Assembly (NCBI GenBank): GCA_947503895.1
Contig: CANNFT010000002.1
Location: 496,001 to 560,000, forward strand
Reading direction: 5' to 3'
Length of the DNA: 64,000 nucleotides
DNA from: an uncultured Saccharospirillaceae bacterium
GTDB lineage: Bacteria > Pseudomonadota > Gammaproteobacteria > Pseudomonadales > Oceanobacteraceae
Positions 9,386-18,979 of this stretch are shown in pieces. A program made the translations under genes and the position numbers. Each line of letters starts with the position of its first letter. The stretch's first letter is position 1. The notes beneath the pieces were generated by a model. The model saw nothing but the letters and a program-made list of their open reading frames with translations, made no database searches and was not told the DNA's origin.

Positions 9386-12300
9386 AGGGTGAGATTAACT
9401 GCAGTGCCTTGCCCAATCGTTCACCCAATATGAGGTGTGAGGCCGGGTCGTAATGATAGTATCGGCTTAGGTCATCCGTTTGAATAAATGTCGTGTTATT
9501 CACGGCGCTGGACGCATTTAGCTGAGCTTGATGAACGATTGATCCATAGGTCATGGATTTCGCCCAATGACCAATGCCGACAATGATAACAGGCAAATTC
9601 GGATTCCCCACTTCTGCGCGCACGTCATTTATTAGATTGACTAAGTTTTCTTCATACGCCGCCGACCCACTGGCTGAAAAGCTGTCGTTTTCGCCTTGAA
9701 ACCAAATGAAGGCTGCCCACTGGCATGCCTGATTTTCACAGGCCGGTAAAATAGAGCTGGCATTGTTATTCAAATCTTGTATGCGGTTTTTAAGCTCGGT
9801 GTATTGTGGGCCAATCGGTTTATTTTGTGCGTTCGAAGACGTGGGGCTAAGCCAGTCGGTGTGAAGCGTGGAACCGCCTTTTGCGATTTTAATTAACGCC
9901 GTTTGATCATCGAGAATATTGCCGAGGTAATGGCCAGTGGTTAATTCAGGTCCAAATGAATACCCGCAATTTGGTTGCAGTGCTGAAACGGGTGCTTGAT
10001 TAAACGCACACCAAACATCGTCTCGTGCATTCAATAATTGATCGCCAATTAGACCTTCTTCAAACATACGCACCATTTCACCCGCTTGATAGGTTGCGAC
10101 GGCTTCTGAATACGCATAGTTTGCATAACCACCATCGTAATTTAAATACCAATCATTTAATTGAAATTCGAGACGAGATTGCAAGGTATTCAGCGGGCCG
10201 GAATTGAGTTCATTGAGTAAATCCGTCCACAGTCCATTTTCAATATGACCTTCCATATTTGACTGACCTGCCAACAGATAAATGGGAATCGCAGATTCCG
10301 CTGGCTGCACTTTTTCCATTTTATATTGGTAGTGGTATTGCTCGACACCGCTAAATCGTTGAGCAGGCGTCGTGGCCACCACCAGTATTAAATCCTCGCC
10401 ATTCGCAGAAACCGTGATGCCTTCTTCTAAGCTCTGAAATGGCAGATCGTAATAGGCTCGTGTTTCGCTGCTTTCGTCATAACGCAGCACGGTGGCTCTA
10501 AACTCACTGTGAGCGGGGTTATTGGCATCTGGTAATACAGCAAATTTATATTCACCGATTGCGTTTTCAATTTTAAATAAATTGTACGCCCATGAACCTG
10601 GTCGTTTACCTGCAGGCAAAGACATCCATTGCGAGCCGCTGCCTTGTGAATCATAAACAGCGGTGTATTTAGAGTCTGCAGTGATGTTAGGGTTAATGTG
10701 GTTTTGAATGCTGCTAAGACTGTTTGCTTCGTTATCTCGAAACGCTTGTGTCAGACCATGTTGATAATCATAAGTCACCGTGCGCGATGCAAACTCAATA
10801 AACGCATCACGCATATCCACGCCGGACTGACCCATAATTTTATACAACGCCTCAATGGGGCGCTGAGGGTCGTCCGGATGGTTGTAAATGTCACCTATGG
10901 TCTTGCTGCTGAGAATTTCCCGCGTGACATAGGAAAAGAATACATACGATCCGTAGGGGTGCCCACCTTGTGGCGTGCCATCAATACGGATAGTGGTGTA
11001 GTTCGATTGGTCTGAACCTCCTGTCATCCACATTGGTAGATGTGCATCAAAAATATACTCACCGAGAATGTACATGCCCTGCACTTCTGGCGTGTACTCA
11101 ACCGGTGCCCATTCTGCTGTGGCTTCGGCCATAAAATAATTCCAGCCTTTACCAATGTAGTCACCGAGGACGCCCTGATATTGATGAAAATCTTCATGCA
11201 CCCAGTAGCTATTATTAAAGCGGTCGCGTAACCGTGCATATTGAATCCAGCGGTTATCCAACACCATATCTCGCCATTTCGCACCTGCGTCGTAACCCGG
11301 GCGACCGCCTTTAAAATAGCCGCCAATGTCTCCGTGCGGATGCATACCCACGTTAAACAGATTGTGTTCGTAAAACCAATCTTGGTCCGGAAGATATGTC
11401 AGATCACCTTCACTTAAATTATCTTCTGCACGATACCAGATGCAAATATAAACACCGCAGCGATACAACGGATAGCCATCAAAAGGCGTGGCGGTTGTAT
11501 GGGTACAGTCTTGAGCGGCGTCGGCAATTTCATTGCTATTGAGTGCTCGATCATACACTCGTAAGTCCCATATCTGTCCAGGGTATTGACCCATTCTCAG
11601 TGTCCCTCCCAACGCTTGAGACGTGATAGATTGCGTGTTGCTCTCGCCATTGATATAGGTCGTCATTGACGTGTCGTTAACGACAATGGTGGCTTGATTA
11701 CAGGATGTATTTTTAACCGAAATGGGGTGAGCACTGCTGACACCATTGTTCATGCTGGTGTGGACTGTGCCATTCACTTCGAATAATTGCAGACTATCCG
11801 AATTGAAAATGGTCCCGTTAGATTGCGCTTGGTCAGGTATCCATTTGAGTGCCAGCGTGTACGGTGGATTAAACGTATGCTGTTCTAATTGCACCGCCAA
11901 TTGTTTGCCGTTCATTTGAGTTCGGCGGATGGCTTGATCCAACGGATCGTCAGAACGCACCATCGAGACCGGAAAGGCACTTGGGCCAATATCTTTCAGC
12001 GCCAAGTGGTTGGGCAAGTGCAAGCCTATGCCCAATGTGGGGCCGCCGACGTCCTGGCTGCTGATTTGTTGATCGCGTTTATGAATCGTCACGATGGCAG
12101 GTGTGCTCCATGTGATGCCATCACTCACTTTAAAACTAAAACTATCCTCACTGACATTCGCTGGATCGTGAGGCACGTAAATCACTTCTGGCAGTTCGCC
12201 CAGTAATTGGCCGTGAGCGGGTTCGCTGACGATTTCAAAAACTTGGGAGTGAGATGCAGGCGTATCGCCCGTTAAGCGAATAGGCAATCGAAGACCCAGT

Positions 12301-12851
12301 TCCAAATTAACCGTCTGACTATGCGCGGTGGGCGAATCTTCCGAATTTCCCGCACTAATGTCGATGCTGTAATCTTCAACCTCACCGTAACCAAAATGTT
12401 CACAGGGTTCGGCCTGCGAGGCATATTTCATTGTCACGCGCATGAGGGTTGTGCCCAGCAATGCCGTGTTGGGAATTTGAATGTCACCTTGAATGCTGCT
12501 GGTGCTTGAGCCAATAAAAAAAGACTCGTCTTCACTAAAGTCAAAATCGTGATTAAAATCGATCCAAATAGACCAAAATTCGTTCCAGCTACCATTGCCC
12601 TGGGCCATGCTGACAGACAACGTTTCGCCTTGACTAACCGGGATAATGTGTTGCGAAAAATCGGTGTAATCCGCTAAATCCGTTGATGAATTTGAGAAAT
12701 TTCCTAATTGAAATAAGCCGATATATTCGTCGACTGTATTCCCTTTTGACGAACAATAAGCACTAGGGTCTGCGGGGTCTGCAGAGGCATGTGCAACCAT
12801 CATTGCAATAAATAAACTTATCCAAACACGAATGAGATACATAATGCGCAC
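9384..12851 (-). CDS. Exported multidomain protein: GEVED, Ig-like, LamG-like, metallopeptidase-like and SASA esterase domains
   Basis: 1155 residues with a signal peptide (1-24, ending ASA). Domains in order: a GEVED domain (about 38-166, ending YGEVEDYSIDI); a cadherin/Ig-like segment (175-257); a LamG/concanavalin-like segment (about 300-450, ending IWDLRVYDRALNSNEIA); a metallopeptidase-like domain (about 465-830) with zinc motif HEDFH at 552-556 and a candidate third ligand Glu576 or Glu580; and a C-terminal SGNH esterase of the sialate O-acetylesterase/CE6 (SASA) type (about 854-1155). That last domain carries GQSNMEG (nucleophile Ser864), FIWFQGENDS and a His near 1139. It probably acts outside the cell on O-acetylated glycans or glycoproteins. 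This is the last gene of the minus-strand exported block. The peptidase activity is inferred from HExxH only. Confidence 0.75.
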   Translation of the reverse strand: MRIMYLIRVWISLFIAMMVAHASADPADPSAYCSSKGNTVDEYIGLFQLGNFSNSSTDLADYTDFSQHIIPVSQGETLSVSMAQGNGSWNEFWSIWIDFNHDFDFSEDESFFIGSSTSSIQGDIQIPNTALLGTTLMRVTMKYASQAEPCEHFGYGEVEDYSIDISAGNSEDSPTAHSQTVNLELGLRLPIRLTGDTPASHSQVFEIVSEPAHGQLLGELPEVIYVPHDPANVSEDSFSFKVSDGITWSTPAIVTIHKRDQQISSQDVGGPTLGIGLHLPNHLALKDIGPSAFPVSMVRSDDPLDQAIRRTQMNGKQLAVQLEQHTFNPPYTLALKWIPDQAQSNGTIFNSDSLQLFEVNGTVHTSMNNGVSSAHPISVKNTSCNQATIVVNDTSMTTYINGESNTQSITSQALGGTLRMGQYPGQIWDLRVYDRALNSNEIADAAQDCTHTTATPFDGYPLYRCGVYICIWYRAEDNLSEGDLTYLPDQDWFYEHNLFNVGMHPHGDIGGYFKGGRPGYDAGAKWRDMVLDNRWIQYARLRDRFNNSYWVHEDFHQYQGVLGDYIGKGWNYFMAEATAEWAPVEYTPEVQGMYILGEYIFDAHLPMWMTGGSDQSNYTTIRIDGTPQGGHPYGSYVFFSYVTREILSSKTIGDIYNHPDDPQRPIEALYKIMGQSGVDMRDAFIEFASRTVTYDYQHGLTQAFRDNEANSLSSIQNHINPNITADSKYTAVYDSQGSGSQWMSLPAGKRPGSWAYNLFKIENAIGEYKFAVLPDANNPAHSEFRATVLRYDESSETRAYYDLPFQSLEEGITVSANGEDLILVVATTPAQRFSGVEQYHYQYKMEKVQPAESAIPIYLLAGQSNMEGHIENGLWTDLLNELNSGPLNTLQSRLEFQLNDWYLNYDGGYANYAYSEAVATYQAGEMVRMFEEGLIGDQLLNARDDVWCAFNQAPVSALQPNCGYSFGPELTTGHYLGNILDDQTALIKIAKGGSTLHTDWLSPTSSNAQNKPIGPQYTELKNRIQDLNNNASSILPACENQACQWAAFIWFQGENDSFSASGSAAYEENLVNLINDVRAEVGNPNLPVIIVGIGHWAKSMTYGSIVHQAQLNASSAVNNTTFIQTDDLSRYYHYDPASHLILGERLGKALQLISP

Positions 12852-13107
12852 ACCGATATCTAACCATTAAGAAGTTAAATTGAGTGTAGAATAAAATATA
12901 CCTCGGCCATCCCCATCTAAATAAATCATGAGGTTAATTGGTTATGAAATCAGGTGGGTTAATAGGCAATCGTTAGGTTAATAAAATTAATGTGTGACGG
13001 AATCGTGTGATAAAGGGTTTATGTTAAATGTTACCGATGGATGCATACCATTTAATTTAATGTGGCACGTGTAAAAAATTGAATGATGAGTGTCAATCTT
13101 CTTGGAG

Positions 13108-13136
13108 AGGACGCATCATTTAATGAATGGCGTCCT
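13108..13136 (-). terminator. Hairpin downstream of the PKD gene
   Basis: AGGACGC (13108-13114) pairs with GCGTCCT (13130-13136), with a further self-complementary TCATT/AATGA core. It sits 5 bp after the stop of the gene at 13142. There is no good T-run, so it may be a terminator or a processing site. The 290 bp between 12851 and 13142 otherwise hold nothing recognisable apart from the presumed promoter of the esterase gene. Confidence 0.5.
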
Positions 13137-13141
13137 ACGGT

Positions 13142-13753
13142 TCATTCGATATATGTCTTTTGCTGTGATAGCGGTGTTCTAAACTTCACTGAGAAAAATA
13201 GTAATAACGTCATGAGCCACCCTATTACACCCACACCAGATTGATCATTTTGGCTGGAATGTTTTTGCTCCGGTTTCTTGAGTTCTATGGAAAAATGTTG
13301 GCTATGAACGGTATGGTGATTAAATAATATATCCAATCTCATGTTGTAATAACGGTATTCCTTCATGCGAATGGAATGATGGTTACCTTCTGCAATTTGC
13401 TCATCTTCCGCATACCAAATGTATTGGAAGGGTAAATTCGAAATTTGCTCTTTGAATTGAATATTCGCCAATAATTGAACATGAAGATCATTGATTTGAT
13501 GGTCAATATTGACTGACTGTATGAGAGGCGTGATCAGGTCGACGGTTTTTTTGCGTGTCGCAATCACGAGGTTATTTTGCAATATGTCGAGCGTGACCTC
13601 ATAGATGCCCGGTTGTGCATAGTGATAATCTGGGTCTTTTTCAGTGCTGAATTGACCATCACCAAATGACCACCGATGCTGTAAATCACCTGCCCACACC
13701 GGCGGAATACACCAGCCAATTATTAATAATGAGACCAGCAGTGGATGCTTCAT
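13142..13753 (-). CDS. Exported PKD-domain protein with C-terminal membrane tail
   Basis: 203 residues from the ATG at 13753, chosen because it starts a clean signal peptide (MKHPLLVSLLIIGWCIPPVWA) behind an AGG site; the longer open frame to 13819 buries this. Residues ~25-60 hold a PKD core (HRWSFGDGQFSTEKDPDYHY, then GIYEVTLDI). A second beta-rich segment covers ~75-160. The C terminus is a hydrophobic helix (GVGVIGWLMTLLLFFSV) followed by basic residues, preceded by a Lys/Gln/Ser-rich linker. That tripartite tail is like sorting or anchor signals of exported proteins (GlyGly-CTERM-like), but the match is only by layout. It probably displays the PKD domain at the envelope. No enzymatic residues are visible. 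Confidence 0.65.
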   Translation of the reverse strand: MKHPLLVSLLIIGWCIPPVWAGDLQHRWSFGDGQFSTEKDPDYHYAQPGIYEVTLDILQNNLVIATRKKTVDLITPLIQSVNIDHQINDLHVQLLANIQFKEQISNLPFQYIWYAEDEQIAEGNHHSIRMKEYRYYNMRLDILFNHHTVHSQHFSIELKKPEQKHSSQNDQSGVGVIGWLMTLLLFFSVKFRTPLSQQKTYIE

Positions 13754-13889
13754 ACGATTGGCCTGCTTCAGTGACGGTATCCAGCACGTTATTCTACGAC
13801 TTAACCGCTTAAATTCCATGCGCAGTCAGGCCTAGCCTTCGCAATCTAGAGTTCGCAATAAGGGTTTGTTGTCCACTCAGTCGCATCGC

Positions 13890-15011
13890 TTAATCCAGCA
13901 CATCGCACAGCTGTACACTGGGTTGTGTAAAACAGGCATCCCGTAGGGTGGCAAACTGGTCGCGATTATTGAGTGCGGATTGCCATTCTGTGTAGCGAAC
14001 AACTCGCTCAATTTCAGATTCGGAGGTTTCATAAAATGCTTTGGTACGGCTTTCGAGCCTGACCAGTTCACCATAGCGCGCCTCGACTGATTGAATCATC
14101 TCAAAAAGGATAGGGTCTGGCTCGGAGCGATGGGCTGTCAGTGCATAGTGCCCCGATTCTTGATAGGTACGCATATGCGCGCTGCGAACGGGTTTCGGTA
14201 TGGTGTCTAAGTCGCTGATTAAACCAGATTGGTCAAATAGATATTGGCTTAACAGGTGATAGGTATCGATGCACTTTTCAATCTCCAGTCCACGGCATGC
14301 GGTGGGATTTTCATCCACCAATGATTGTAATCTATGAGGTAGCACGCCATTGGAAGCAACATTAATGGTCAGCACAGCATTTTGTGCGAACTTTTTAATG
14401 ATTTTAGTTTTAGTCCAACTCTTTTTAACAAACAAAACACGGACCGTGATTTTGGTCACAAATTTTTTGTATTCATCCAAAGAATTAAAGTGGAGTTTTG
14501 CGGTGAGAAAAATATCACGACCATAATCTATTTGATAAACATAGCTATCGCCACATTCGGTAGATGTCTGAGCGGTATCCATGATTCGATTTTCAAGTGT
14601 GTCATATCCATAATCAAGGTTCATGTGCATGCTGAGATTGGCGCTCAAATCATCTTTAGCGACATTATGAGTAATCGATGTGGAGGCGGAACCTGAAGCA
14701 ATAAATATATTCACACCACCATGAATTTCGCCAAACGTTTGCTCACGAACATCGGTGTCCGTTAGCTGCGAAAGAAAATTTAATGTGCCTTTGCTTTTAG
14801 GTGTGAAAATAATATCGCCGGATAAACAGGGCTGTCCGAGATGATATCGATTTGAATGGTAGCCTTTCCCTAAATCCTGTTGGTTATAGCGATCACCATA
14901 AAAGGTATCAGCATGCGAAATCGGGCTAACCATCAAAAGGAATGGTAATAACAGAGATGATTGAACAGATCCCAGCTTTAAAAATAGGCGCCTAATGTAG
15001 TGATTATTCAT
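13890..15011 (-). CDS. Exported SNTX/MACPF-like protein, divergent paralogue (third copy)
   Basis: 373 residues with a signal peptide (about 15-34, ending SHA). It is related in layout to the genes at 15169 and 17657: an early Gly-rich LGKGY segment (47-51); a beta-rich region; the marker CGDSYVYQIDYG at 153-164, equivalent to GDEFVTSIEYG in the next gene; then an alternating basic strand region (about 170-220). A helical C-terminal part (about 225-373) with cysteine pairs (CRGLEIEKC, CFTQPSVQLC) follows. The hairpin region is richer in Lys and Trp than in the other two copies. Family assignment is weaker than for them. A pore-forming or accessory subunit role is inferred from paralogy and adjacency only. 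Confidence 0.5.
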   Translation of the reverse strand: MNNHYIRRLFLKLGSVQSSLLLPFLLMVSPISHADTFYGDRYNQQDLGKGYHSNRYHLGQPCLSGDIIFTPKSKGTLNFLSQLTDTDVREQTFGEIHGGVNIFIASGSASTSITHNVAKDDLSANLSMHMNLDYGYDTLENRIMDTAQTSTECGDSYVYQIDYGRDIFLTAKLHFNSLDEYKKFVTKITVRVLFVKKSWTKTKIIKKFAQNAVLTINVASNGVLPHRLQSLVDENPTACRGLEIEKCIDTYHLLSQYLFDQSGLISDLDTIPKPVRSAHMRTYQESGHYALTAHRSEPDPILFEMIQSVEARYGELVRLESRTKAFYETSESEIERVVRYTEWQSALNNRDQFATLRDACFTQPSVQLCDVLD

Positions 15012-15065
15012 AAGCAGTCGGTTATTTCCATATTAATGGTCAAGACTTAGTCATGGTGAATAAGG

Positions 15066-15107
15066 CGTCAGAACTGTATTCTACAGCTGAACGAATAAGT
15101 TCTGACG
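15066..15107 (-). terminator. Inverted repeat between the second and third SNTX-like genes
   Basis: CGTCAGAACT (15066-15075) pairs with AGTTCTGACG (15098-15107). It lies 60-100 bp beyond the stop of the 15169 gene on the minus strand. There is no T-run; it is a terminator or mRNA-stabilising hairpin. Confidence 0.45.
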
Positions 15108-15168
15108 TTGGCCTAACAATACCGATGCAAAAAGGAATTCTTAGGCACATTAGCAATAAACGAAATGA

Positions 15169-16677
15169 CTACTCAGTAAAATAATCGCCGTAAGTGGTGA
15201 GGGCTCCTTCACACATTCTCCAATTTAATATGCCCAGTGCTGGACGTGCGTTATCAATGAACGTTGGTGCCCAGCGCATTTGTCGGTATGCCATACTTTC
15301 AGATGCAGATACGACACCTGAACGCACCGCCTCTTTACGCGCAAACTCGCATTGCTTCCAGTTCAAGTCGCTTGATTGTGGAAGCTGAAGTTGGGTGATG
15401 TCGTAGACGGCAGGGCAGGTTTTACCGCGATCCGTGCAATCTTGTTTCATTTGCGCGTAGTAATCTTCGCACGAAGTGCCAAATGGATTGTCTCGACAAT
15501 GCCGCGCAGCCGTAAAGAAAAACCATGCATTTTCATTTGCGGCGTCCTTAATGACGGTAACAGCCGTTCGTTGCGCTTCTGGTAAGTAGGCAAAATAGCT
15601 TGTGAGCAAATGACTGGCACGGCTTTCATCAATTAATGCCTTTTGAAAGTCATCTTCTAAATCGCTGATCAGCCATTTAGTGGCGTGTCTAATTTGCTGA
15701 TATTCTGGCACCAGTTGCTTTAAAACCAGACTGCTGCTGTCATAGCGGGTCGTTTCATACTGCATGACATTGTAATCATCCAGCGAAACGAGTTGCGAGC
15801 CAAAGGATTCCTTCGCGTATTTCACCGCTTCATAGAACATGTCAAAACACGGTTTAGGGTCTTCAAGCGAGCAGCTGATAATGTTGTTCGGAATTACACT
15901 CAGTAGTTGCTTTGGGTCACCGCCATGTTGAACCGCTCTGACCGTTATTTTAACCGATGACTTGGTTTCTTCCTCGAGATACTGCAGTTGCCCCCCAACA
16001 TTGAAAACGCCGCCGTAAAGATCAACATCTAAATAGCCACCGATATCACTTTTGTCTCGGTTGTTGCCGTAATCAATTTTAAGGTTAACCAACAAGCTGG
16101 CGCCATATTCGATGGACGTTACAAATTCATCGCCCACTAATGCTTGTATTTTACCTTGGTGATTTTGCGCAACGTCCTGTCCCAATGGCGATAAAGTAAA
16201 ACCTTTATCAGCATCATTAGGGAGAAGCACTCGTTTTTCTGGTGTTGAATTAGCGGTAAAGGTATAGGAGCTACTGTACGTGCTGGCGGCCATTTCCTTT
16301 GCTAAAGATGCACCAGCCGATACGCGTACCACGGGAAAGTTAACGTCTAAATCGACTTTACCATTCAAAGCACCCAGTACCTCTTCGTAATCCATGTCTA
16401 TCGCTGTATCGAACTTGAGTGCCGTATTGCCTGTCAACACTTCACGGCCATCAATGGGTTGTACGTTTAAAAATAAGTGACGTTGGCTATCGTAGGCTGT
16501 ACCAAGTGGAATATGATCGTTGATTAAACCCGAAATAGATGAGCCGCTTGTGGCATTGGCAGAAAGCGATGCTACATTTTTAGCTTGAGCACTTTCGGTC
16601 ATTGTCTGTGCTTGAATGGGTTGTGCAGCAAGCAGGATCAGCCCCATGTATGAAGCTTGAAAAAAGGGTCTTTTCAT
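15169..16677 (-). CDS. Exported stonustoxin-type (SNTX, MACPF/CDC superfamily) pore-forming-like protein
   Basis: 502 residues; signal peptide 1-24 (ending IQA). The layout recalls the N-terminal module of fish stonustoxin/verrucotoxin. LGTAYDSQRHLFL (58-70) matches the family's LGxLYDAR start. LNGKVDLDVNFPVVRVSAGA (104-123) matches its 'SLKASFLGGLVEVSGSA' block. GDEFVTSIEYGASLLVNLKI (182-201) matches 'THVVTGIQYGAQAFFVF'. IGGYLDVD (212-219) and the strand ending VQHGGD (249-254) match 'IEGNLKV' and 'FHGD'. In this superfamily these parts form the central sheet and membrane-inserting hairpins. A helical Cys-containing C-terminal half follows (CSLEDPKPC, CRDNPFGTSC, CTDRGKTC). Family recall, not a search result. 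It is 85 bp downstream of the GEVED gene, probably in the same transcript. Confidence 0.65.
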   Translation of the reverse strand: MKRPFFQASYMGLILLAAQPIQAQTMTESAQAKNVASLSANATSGSSISGLINDHIPLGTAYDSQRHLFLNVQPIDGREVLTGNTALKFDTAIDMDYEEVLGALNGKVDLDVNFPVVRVSAGASLAKEMAASTYSSSYTFTANSTPEKRVLLPNDADKGFTLSPLGQDVAQNHQGKIQALVGDEFVTSIEYGASLLVNLKIDYGNNRDKSDIGGYLDVDLYGGVFNVGGQLQYLEEETKSSVKITVRAVQHGGDPKQLLSVIPNNIISCSLEDPKPCFDMFYEAVKYAKESFGSQLVSLDDYNVMQYETTRYDSSSLVLKQLVPEYQQIRHATKWLISDLEDDFQKALIDESRASHLLTSYFAYLPEAQRTAVTVIKDAANENAWFFFTAARHCRDNPFGTSCEDYYAQMKQDCTDRGKTCPAVYDITQLQLPQSSDLNWKQCEFARKEAVRSGVVSASESMAYRQMRWAPTFIDNARPALGILNWRMCEGALTTYGDYFTE

Positions 16678-16762
16678 TATTCTTTGTCCTTTAAATCATG
16701 GTGATTTTGAATTAATTAATGTTGAAACGTCGCAATAATATTTGTCGAAAGAGTCATCGCTA

Positions 16763-17635
16763 TTATTGAATATTTACGAGATAGTCCTCGACTTCACCAT
16801 AATCAATTCGCTTGCAAGGATTATCATATCCACCACCGTTATCTGCTGAAATTCGCATAGTCGTCATGCCGGTTGCCGATGTTTTCGGTATGATAAAATC
16901 AAAATTATATGGGCCATAACCTGAGCTGTGATGGATCATTTCACTGGTTTCGTAAGCGCCATTTTGATCGAGATCGATCCAGACACGAACACTCATGTAC
17001 GGCGTATAAGTAGGATCAAATGTTCCGCTGGTAATGGAGAAATCAACCTGCTGATTTTGATATAGGTTAAACACCTTGCCGCTAACCAGTGTGTACGGAG
17101 ATGATCCTGAAACGTGGGATGACTGATTGACCGTCACCGATTCAATCCATTCCCATTCATTTGAAAAACTACCCGTTTCACAATATTGATGGGTTAATAA
17201 CGTTGTTTTTAAGGCTACGGGCTCATACTCAATTGGCATGGTCGTGCAGGCATCGTTGGCGCTCTTTCCCGCATACCAAGCATAGGGGTTAGTAAAATCC
17301 GCATTTGCGAATGTCAAATAGTTTAATTGTCCGCTGTCGATTTTTTCTTGCGAAAGCCAAAGAGCTTGCAGCTGATCAATTTTTTCACGCTCGCTGAGTA
17401 CCTGGGTAGCGTCATGTGTACGTTCCCAGATTTCAACCAATAATCCTGAATAACATTTTTCTAACCAATCGAAGCGACCTATTGCCTCCGATTGAGATAG
17501 CATGTCGCCTAATTCGCTGTAGTGGTGTGCATTTTCAAGTGCTGCGTGGCTGAGAATAGACGCGGAAAAAACAGCACTGACAGCCAGTGTTTTAATCGAA
17601 TTTTTAACGTATTTTACTGCAAGAGAGTGAGTCAT
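16763..17635 (-). CDS. Exported GEVED-domain protein
   Basis: 290 residues with a signal peptide (about 8-31, ending SHA). The N-terminal half (35-150) is helical with a few Trp and Cys residues and no recognised family. The C-terminal half (about 155-290) is a GEVED domain: WIDLDQNGAYETSE, then TTMRISADNGG, a Cys, and the family ending YGEVEDYLVNIQ. GEVED domains are beta-sandwiches found in secreted bacterial proteins, often beside proteases and adhesins; no catalytic residues are known. It lies between two SNTX-like genes, 21 bp after the upstream one, so it is very likely co-expressed and may be a partner or carrier. The same domain occurs in the M4 protease and in the esterase fusion of this block. 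Confidence 0.8.
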   Translation of the reverse strand: MTHSLAVKYVKNSIKTLAVSAVFSASILSHAALENAHHYSELGDMLSQSEAIGRFDWLEKCYSGLLVEIWERTHDATQVLSEREKIDQLQALWLSQEKIDSGQLNYLTFANADFTNPYAWYAGKSANDACTTMPIEYEPVALKTTLLTHQYCETGSFSNEWEWIESVTVNQSSHVSGSSPYTLVSGKVFNLYQNQQVDFSITSGTFDPTYTPYMSVRVWIDLDQNGAYETSEMIHHSSGYGPYNFDFIIPKTSATGMTTMRISADNGGGYDNPCKRIDYGEVEDYLVNIQ

Positions 17636-17656
17636 ATTAATATCCTTATACCCTGA

Positions 17657-18979
17657 TTAATTAAGCACTGAGCTGATGTCAGAATAATCTTGGAAGCGAC
17701 TGGCGACAGCCTGTTGCTCGAAGTTAGAACAGTAAACACCCTGTGGGTTTAATTCACAGTAATCCACAATGTCTGCATACAAATTGGCATTATCTCGGCT
17801 CATATCTTCAATCGCCGCAAGTTGGGTAAGCTGTTCTGAGGTAAACGAAGAGGCGTAATAGCGCTGAATATTTTTAGCGCGACGATAGGTCAGTTTTTCT
17901 TCGACCCAGCGATTCGTTAAGTCTTTAACAATGAGCTTAGTCAGAAAAGACGTTTCACGGTAGCCATCGTCCGGTACCAGTGATTGCAACGCAGGCCCCG
18001 CATGTTGATAACTCACCATATAGGGTTTGGTAACATTGTACTCTTCAAGCGTATCCAATTGATTTATATAATTAGTCTTTAAGTAATGGACGGCTTCGGC
18101 GAATAGATCAAAACAGGGTGTGGGGTTTTCCAAAGTACAGAGCATGATGCCATTTGGAATAATCTTAAGCAGTTCATTGTGATCACCGCCGGCCTGGTAG
18201 CCACTAATGGTAATTTTCACAGACTTTTTCTTTTCGTCGTCTAATTTTTGAAGTTCACCACTGACTTTTATTTTTCCAACCCAATCTACGTTTAAGTAGC
18301 CGCCAATTGCACGTTTATCTGCCTCATCTCGATACTCAATTTTCATGTTGATCACAACATGAGAGCCCAATGCCAGACCGTGCAGGAATTCATCCCCTAG
18401 GTGGCGTTGGCGATCTCCCGGATACTGGATTGCTAGCTCTTGAGCGGCAGAAGTAGGCTGATAGCCTGTATTTGATTGGGGTAGCAATACTTGTGACTTC
18501 GCTTTCAGTGCTGCGTAAACAGAATAAGTACCAGTATATTGATCGGCGCTAATCTCTTTTGCGTAATTGGCACCTGCATCTACGCGTATCGCAGGGAAAT
18601 TGAAACCTGCATCCACTGTACCGTCGATCAGCTCCAGTGCATGGGAATAAGACAAGTCCACTCCAACTCTAAAATCCATCACGGTATTGCCGAGTGTTTC
18701 ATTCATTTGGCCTGCTACTGATTGCAGGCCGAGGTAATACCCCTCATCGCTATTGTAGGCCGTGCCAAGCGGTGTCGTATCATTCGCCGACGCGCTCATA
18801 GAAGACATAGCGCTGTGTGTACGTAATGTATTTACATGAATATTTTTGGAAGCCTGCTGTTGTTGCAGCACTTCTACCGGATGCGGCTCTATATTCTGAG
18901 CAGAAGAATTGATCGATATAAGGCCACCCAACAAGGCTGTTGAAGCAGCTTGCCAGGGGTTGATGTTTTTTATTTTCAT
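17657..18979 (-). CDS. Exported stonustoxin-type (SNTX, MACPF/CDC superfamily) pore-forming-like protein
   Basis: 440 residues; signal-peptide-like N terminus (about 8-28, ending SSAQ). Clear paralogue of the 15169 gene. Shared blocks in order: TPLGTAYNSDEGYYLG (69-84), LIDGTVDAGFNFPAIRVDAG (117-136), LPQSNTGY, LGDEFLHGLALG (194-205), MKIEYRDEADKRAIGGYLNV (212-231), and a terminal strand ending YQAGGD. Then comes a conserved CTLENPTPCFDLF block, equivalent to CSLEDPKPCFDMF in the other copy, and a helical tail with a CELNPQGVYC pair. As in other MACPF/CDC/SNTX proteins the charged, alternating strands would be the candidate membrane-inserting hairpins. First gene of the three-gene run 17657-16763-15169, after a 440-bp gap. 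Confidence 0.65.
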   Translation of the reverse strand: MKIKNINPWQAASTALLGGLISINSSAQNIEPHPVEVLQQQQASKNIHVNTLRTHSAMSSMSASANDTTPLGTAYNSDEGYYLGLQSVAGQMNETLGNTVMDFRVGVDLSYSHALELIDGTVDAGFNFPAIRVDAGANYAKEISADQYTGTYSVYAALKAKSQVLLPQSNTGYQPTSAAQELAIQYPGDRQRHLGDEFLHGLALGSHVVINMKIEYRDEADKRAIGGYLNVDWVGKIKVSGELQKLDDEKKKSVKITISGYQAGGDHNELLKIIPNGIMLCTLENPTPCFDLFAEAVHYLKTNYINQLDTLEEYNVTKPYMVSYQHAGPALQSLVPDDGYRETSFLTKLIVKDLTNRWVEEKLTYRRAKNIQRYYASSFTSEQLTQLAAIEDMSRDNANLYADIVDYCELNPQGVYCSNFEQQAVASRFQDYSDISSVLN

